Source: Stagnihabitans sp038231395
Lineage (GTDB): Bacteria > Pseudomonadota > Alphaproteobacteria > Rhodobacterales > Rhodobacteraceae
Direction of reading: 5' to 3'
Length of the DNA: 64,000 nucleotides
Assembly: GCA_038231395.1 (NCBI GenBank)
Contig: JBBRLL010000018.1
Span: forward strand, 1-64,000
Each line of letters starts with the position of its first letter. The first letter of the stretch is position 1. This document shows, in pieces, positions 59,795-64,000 of the stretch. The notes beneath the pieces are model-generated. The model searched no databases. It had not been told where the DNA came from and was given only the letters and a program-made list of their open reading frames with translations. The position numbers were made by a program, and so were the translations under genes.

Positions 59795-60703
59795 CTAGGC
59801 CTGTTCCACCATCACGCGGCTTCCTGCCGGAAGTGCAACAGTGCCGTGAACGATCAGCCGATCCGCCGCCATGGTTTCAGCCAGCCACAAGGCCAGCCCC
59901 ACCGCATCGCGGGAATGCGGGCCGTCGGTAGCGTCCAGCACCATCTTGGAGGGTGCCCAGACCAGCATCTGGCCGCGCCTGACCGCCCAGTCGATCTCGG
60001 TCCGGGTTTCCATCACCACGCAGCGCGGATCACGGGCGGCCAGCACCCACGCGTTCTGCTCGATCGCCAGCAGATCGACCCGGCGTTGCGTGGGTTTGTG
60101 GCCGGTGGCGGGGCGCGGCTGGTCGGGCAGGCCCACGGTCAGGATCACTGGCAGGCCGCGCGCGGCCCAGGCGTCCAGCCTTGCGGTCAGATCGGGCGCG
60201 GCAATCGCTGCATTGTCCAGAAACACCACCAAAGGATGCAGCGCTGCCTCCTGCCCGTTCTGACCGACCACCTTCAGGGCGGCTTCGGCGCGCGAGCGAA
60301 CAATCTCCACCCCCAGTTTGTAAGGCCCGACGTCCAGCTTTTCGATCCGCACAAAGGCGCGCATGGCTTGTGGTTCGGCAAGAATACGTTCGGCAACCCG
60401 CTCTGCCAAGGTTTCCAACAGGTTGAGGCGTTCGGCGGCCAATTCCTCGGCAATCGATTCCGTGATGCGGTCATAGGACAGGATACGGTCGACATCGTCG
60501 TTCAGCGGTTGCGGCGCCGGGCGCACTTCGACCACGACGTTGAACAGGATGCGCTGCCGGTGACCGCGCTCTTTCTGAAACGCGCCTATGTCCACTTCGA
60601 CCACATGGTCGCGCAGGGAAATCCGGTCGCGCGGGTCGGCGGTGGCGCTGGCCACGCTGCGCTCTTCGGGATGCGCGAAGGCAAGGCGGATGTCTGAGGT
60701 CAT
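59795..60703 (-). CDS. folB: FolB-type dihydroneopterin aldolase with C-terminal extension
   Basis: A 302-aa protein. The FolB domain (about residues 28-145) contains the family features VEVDIGAFQKERGHRQRILF, DDVDRILSYDRITESIAEEL and LLETLAERVAERILAE; FolB alone is about 120 residues. The extra 155 residues have VVFLDNAAIAAPDLTARLDA, VILTVGLPDQ, LVWAPSKMVLDATDGPHSRD and VGLALWLAETMAADRLIVHG, a pattern that recalls amino-acid kinase-type nucleotide folds without a glycine-rich loop. Such long FolB forms are common in this group, but the role of the extension is unknown to me. AAGGAGG precedes the ATG. It leads folP and glmM. Confidence 0.85.
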   Translation of the reverse strand: MTSDIRLAFAHPEERSVASATADPRDRISLRDHVVEVDIGAFQKERGHRQRILFNVVVEVRPAPQPLNDDVDRILSYDRITESIAEELAAERLNLLETLAERVAERILAEPQAMRAFVRIEKLDVGPYKLGVEIVRSRAEAALKVVGQNGQEAALHPLVVFLDNAAIAAPDLTARLDAWAARGLPVILTVGLPDQPRPATGHKPTQRRVDLLAIEQNAWVLAARDPRCVVMETRTEIDWAVRRGQMLVWAPSKMVLDATDGPHSRDAVGLALWLAETMAADRLIVHGTVALPAGSRVMVEQA

Positions 60704-60857
60704 GTGGCCTCCTTCAAGGACAGGTCCAGCCTAGCTGCCCGCCCTGCGCCTGCCATGCCAAAAGCCGACCGCTTGTGCAAGGCGCACGACCAAGCGATGG
60801 ACTATGAAGCGATTGGGGGGCTTGTTTTGACGGACCACCCCCCGTGTTTGTTGCGCG

Positions 60858-61529
60858 TCAGGAAGCCATCTTGTAGAACAGATGTCCACCAATCGCGGCG
60901 GTTTCCACCACATGGCCCCAGGTCGGGCGCGACCATCTGGCGTGGAAAAAGGTGGCTCCCAGCGTCAGGGTGCGCGGCGCGCCATCCAACATCACACGGG
61001 CGATGCGGCCGGCGCGGTCGGCGGCATCCTGATCGTGCATGTCGTCGGCAACTCCGTCACAGATGTAGGAAAAGGCGCATTCGCCACCCCCCGCTGCATG
61101 GATCACGTTGCAGACCGACTTGGGAAAGTTTGGCGCGTCAACCCGGTTCAAGATGACCTCTGCCACCGCGAATTGGCCTTGCAAGGCTTCGCCCCGCGAT
61201 TCAAAATAGATCGCCCGGCGCAGGCAATCCCATTGGCCGTCGCCGGTGGGGGCTGGCAGGCTGGCAAGCCAGTTGTCGGAATAGTCCACCAGGGTCGGTT
61301 TGTTGGTCTTACCGGCCACAGGGGCTTCCGGACCATTGGCCAAGGCGGACAGTTCCGCTTCGGGCAGGGCATTTACGGTGGCATGTTCGGCCGCAAACAG
61401 CGACGCGAACTGCGCTCCCATCAGGGAGGCTGGCGTGTTGGACTGGCTCACCGTCACATCGGCGAAGGCCGCGCCCGTCAGAACGATCATGGCCGCAGCG
61501 GCCATCGTCCGGCAGAGGTGCAAGCGCAT
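60858..61529 (-). CDS. SleB-like cell wall hydrolase
   Basis: A 223-aa protein with a signal sequence (MRLHLCRTMAAAAMIVLTGA) and a C-terminal hydrolase-2 (SleB-type) domain from about residue 105: CLRRAIYFESRGEALQGQFA, VAEVILNRVDAPNFPKSVCN and ATFFHARWSRPTW. The Glu in YFESRGE is the expected catalytic residue of such lytic transglycosylase-like enzymes. Relatives act on peptidoglycan in non-sporeformers too. The stretch 61530-61739 upstream holds its promoter. The gap to folB (154 nt) carries nothing clear. Confidence 0.88.
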   Translation of the reverse strand: MRLHLCRTMAAAAMIVLTGAAFADVTVSQSNTPASLMGAQFASLFAAEHATVNALPEAELSALANGPEAPVAGKTNKPTLVDYSDNWLASLPAPTGDGQWDCLRRAIYFESRGEALQGQFAVAEVILNRVDAPNFPKSVCNVIHAAGGGECAFSYICDGVADDMHDQDAADRAGRIARVMLDGAPRTLTLGATFFHARWSRPTWGHVVETAAIGGHLFYKMAS

Positions 61530-61739
61530 TGTCTTCCGTTCTCGGTTGTTTCCCCAAGCCGCTTTCCAACCTGTCCCTAGGTCAGGTAAACGACGGGACC
61601 ACGGCCTAAACAGGAAATTTGCCTCGGTCTACCTGTGTGCCAATTTTACAACGTATTTTTAAGCCATCTGCGCGGTTTTCCGCCGAAAACTCTTAAGGTT
61701 CCACTTGAGAAACTATCCACAAACGCATGATATTGTGTG

Positions 61740-64000
61740 CTAAATTTTATTCACCACACGATCAGCCAATGCCAGATGTGCGGCCGCAAGACGCGCCAAA
61801 GGCACCCGGTAGGGGGAACAGGACACGTAATCAAACCCGGCCCTACGGCAAAAGTCGATTGATTCGGGGTTGCCGCCATGTTCCCCGCATATCGACAAAG
61901 TCAAGTCCGCGCGGGTCTTTCGCCCACGTTCTGCCCCAATAAGCAGCAGCTCTCCGACGCCATCAATGTCCAGTGAATGAAACGGGTCTTCGGGAAAAAC
62001 GCCCTGTTGAACGTAAGTTGACATGAATCGCCCGGCATCATCGCGGCTGAGGCCATAGGTCATCTGCGTCAGGTCATTGGTGCCGAACGACAGAAAGGCC
62101 GCGTGGTGGGCAATTTCGCCAGCCCGCAAGGCAGCGCGCGGGGTTTCCACCATAACGCCCAGCTTGTAGGCGAAGTTGACCCCCGACTTTGCCCGCACGG
62201 CTGATGCGACCGCGTCGATATGCGACTTGACCAACTCAACTTCGCGCGCGGCAGAGACGAGCGGGATCATGATCTCCGGCACCACGATGGCGCCTTGTTT
62301 GCCAACCTCAACCGTCGCTTCAAAGATGGCGCGGGCCTGCATGTTGTAGATTTCCGGCAGGACCACACCCAGCCGGACGCCGCGCATTCCCAGCATCGGG
62401 TTGGCCTCTGACAAAGCCTCAGCCCGGCGGATGATCTCTGACAAAGGGCGGTCCAAAGCTTCGGCCAGTTCGCGCAAGCCTTCTTTGCTTTGCGGCAGGA
62501 ATTCGTGCAGCGGTGGGTCGAACAGACGGATGCAGACCGGCAAGCCCTGCATGATGGAGAACAGTTGCACAAAGTCGGCGCGCTGCATGGGCAACAGGCG
62601 GGCGAGGGCTGCGGCGCGGTCTTGCGGGGTGTTGGCAAAGATCATCTCGCGCATCACCACAAGACGGTCTTCATCAAAGAACATGTGTTCGGTCCGGCAC
62701 AGACCAATCCCCTGCGCCTCAAACATCCGGGCGGTGGCGGCGTCAGCAGGGGTGTCGGCGTTGGCGCGCACGCCGATGTCGCGCACTTCATCGGCCCAGT
62801 TGAGCAGTTTGCGGAATTCACCATCCAGGGCTGCGGCGAGCATCACGGCAGAACCGGCCAGAACCTCACCCGTGGTGCCATCGACGGTAATCTGATCGCC
62901 CTCAAGGAAAATCCGCCCATCCGGGGCTGTGATCTTCCGCTCTTTGGAATCGAGCCGCAGGCCCGAAGCCCCAACCACACAGGGCACGCCAAGCCCGCGT
63001 GCGATCACCGCAGCATGGCTGGTGGTGCCGCCGCGCTCTGTCAGCACCCCGGCAGAAGAGTGCATGCCGCGGATATCCTCCGGCTCCGTCTCGCGGCGGC
63101 ACAGGATGCAAGCCTCGCCCCGTGACCGCGCGGCTTGAGCGGCGGCCGAGGAAAACACGATCCGCCCGGTGGCAGCCCCCGGAGAAGCGGCGATCCCCTT
63201 GGCCACCACGTCACGCGGCGCACGAGGGTCAACCTGCGGGTGCAGAAGTTCGGTGAGAGAGCGGGGTTCAACCCGCAGAATGGCATCGTTACGGCTGATG
63301 ATCCCGTCATCCGCCAAAGCCACCGCAATCCGCAGACCGGCCCGCGCCGAACGCGTCACCTTGACCGCGTCGATCACGGACAGTTTGCCATCCTCGATGG
63401 TGAATTCAATCTGCATTTCCTCGCGCAATTTGGCCCGGCTGGCGGTACCATAAGCGATCAGGTTGGCGAAAAGGCCGGGCGACAGATCCTCCAGCGAGGG
63501 GCCGCGCTTGTCGCGCGTCAGGTACAGCGCATCGGTTTCCTGCAGCGCGGCGCGGCCCTGCGCCTGACCCAGATAGCGCCCGGTGACCTGCGGCTGCCCG
63601 GTGACCGGATCGACAAACTGGATCACCCCGGCGCCCGACAGGCCTTGCCCGATGCCCTGCGCCATGCGCTGCACCACCAACCCCAAAGCCGCCGCGTCTG
63701 GTGCGCCCTTGGCTTGCCGCAGCAGCCGGGCAGAAGTGCCCTCCCATGCGCGGGCCATGGAGCGCAGAACCTCGGTCAACTGGCGCGCGGCGTCTTCGGG
63801 AAACGGCTCGTCCATTTCGCGTTCATAGGTCCGCAGCGCCTCTCGCAGCGCTTCGGCGTTGTTCAGACCGGCGGAGAACAGGTCAGGGTCAAGGCGGGCA
63901 ACATGGGTGGCATAGGCTTGCACAAAGCGCAGATAGATGGCGTCGGCGGCAGATTGGCCATGGGTTTCGCGCAAGGCCTTGTGGCGGGCAGCGTTCATGC
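61740..64000 (-). CDS. ppdK: Pyruvate phosphate dikinase-type PEP-utilising enzyme (N-terminus beyond window)
   Basis: A 753-codon stretch of a PEP-utilising enzyme. It contains the phosphohistidine loop ERGGTTSHAAVIARGLGVP, and the PEP/pyruvate barrel with GLCRTEHMFFDEDR, LPQSKEGLRELAEALDRP, EIMIPLVSAAREVELV and SFGTNDLTQMTYGLSRDDAG. The N-terminal part visible here has an ATP-grasp-type stretch with LFANLIAYG. Complete dikinases are about 880 aa, so roughly 100-130 residues at the N-terminus are missing, and the Met at 63998 is probably internal. It makes PEP from pyruvate and ATP (or the reverse). The ORF ends TAA, with a 210-nt gap to the hydrolase gene. Confidence 0.85.
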   Translation of the reverse strand, partial: MNAARHKALRETHGQSAADAIYLRFVQAYATHVARLDPDLFSAGLNNAEALREALRTYEREMDEPFPEDAARQLTEVLRSMARAWEGTSARLLRQAKGAPDAAALGLVVQRMAQGIGQGLSGAGVIQFVDPVTGQPQVTGRYLGQAQGRAALQETDALYLTRDKRGPSLEDLSPGLFANLIAYGTASRAKLREEMQIEFTIEDGKLSVIDAVKVTRSARAGLRIAVALADDGIISRNDAILRVEPRSLTELLHPQVDPRAPRDVVAKGIAASPGAATGRIVFSSAAAQAARSRGEACILCRRETEPEDIRGMHSSAGVLTERGGTTSHAAVIARGLGVPCVVGASGLRLDSKERKITAPDGRIFLEGDQITVDGTTGEVLAGSAVMLAAALDGEFRKLLNWADEVRDIGVRANADTPADAATARMFEAQGIGLCRTEHMFFDEDRLVVMREMIFANTPQDRAAALARLLPMQRADFVQLFSIMQGLPVCIRLFDPPLHEFLPQSKEGLRELAEALDRPLSEIIRRAEALSEANPMLGMRGVRLGVVLPEIYNMQARAIFEATVEVGKQGAIVVPEIMIPLVSAAREVELVKSHIDAVASAVRAKSGVNFAYKLGVMVETPRAALRAGEIAHHAAFLSFGTNDLTQMTYGLSRDDAGRFMSTYVQQGVFPEDPFHSLDIDGVGELLLIGAERGRKTRADLTLSICGEHGGNPESIDFCRRAGFDYVSCSPYRVPLARLAAAHLALADRVVNKI

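Noticed and set aside
59507..60697. Plus-strand frame of 396 codons over folB and the folP 5' end
   Set aside because: Antisense to folB, whose motifs and ribosome site are clear; the translation is repetitive in His, Gln and Arg.

Overview
The window is GC-rich chromosomal DNA from an alphaproteobacterium, almost certainly a member of the Rhodobacterales (Rhodobacter/Roseobacter relatives). The evidence is the 3' end of a gene-transfer-agent tail gene at the left edge, a GTTC-N7-GTTC LexA box before uvrA, a SAM-II riboswitch before metZ, separate cobS and cobT cobaltochelatase genes, a long folB and lac genes in the order lacEFGZK. Most of the window is ordinary core genome. No tRNA, rRNA, CRISPR array, prophage or insertion sequence was seen.

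Layout. 1-1.7 kb: end of the GTA cluster. 1.9-6.8 kb: a decayed CUT2-type sugar ABC transporter, followed by an intact one (binding protein, permease, single-domain ATPase) and a 2-hydroxyacid dehydrogenase. 6.8-10.3 kb: a gene-poor stretch, then LexA-controlled uvrA. 10.4-17.1 kb: DUF2892 protein, mmsA with a divergent LysR regulator, a secreted protein, a CBS-domain protein, coaD and a membrane-embedded chemoreceptor. 17.4-24.9 kb: a lactose operon with a LacI/EbgR-like regulator, a CUT1 transporter and a GH2 beta-galactosidase. 25-35 kb: rnd, sufE, a DUF427 gene, pepP, cobT, an FMN reductase, a REP-associated transposase (RAYT) between REP palindromes, a nuclease-like lipoprotein and cobS. 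35-42.4 kb: methyltransferase and glycosyltransferase pair, a broken di-haem cytochrome c peroxidase gene, a DnaJ-like protein, bolA and glcB. 42.5-54.5 kb: ptsP, lysC, purD, xseA, an AlkB-like hydroxylase, ftsY, a DMT permease, yciB and a membrane protein. 54.6-64 kb: SAM-II riboswitch with metZ, folE2, the folB-folP-glmM group, a SleB-like hydrolase and a 5'-truncated PEP-utilising enzyme of the pyruvate phosphate dikinase type.

The most interesting structure is a dispersed palindrome family of about 24 bp (GATGGGC...GCCCATCCTACC). There are six copies: two frame the RAYT gene, one of them inside its coding 3' end, and the other four lie between genes. By eye the RAYT keeps its HxH motif but has His where related proteins carry the catalytic Tyr, so the local REP/RAYT system may be inactive or altered. 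Two other palindrome families (GATTTTTCTGCGAAAAATC and GCGATAAATCGC) also occur between genes.

Other notable points are two in-frame TAA codons, both at expected Tyr positions, in an otherwise continuous cytochrome c peroxidase reading frame; a 12-bp minisatellite in xseA; a FolB with a large C-terminal extension; and a strong stem-loop just before folE2. All identifications are from reading motifs; no database search was possible.
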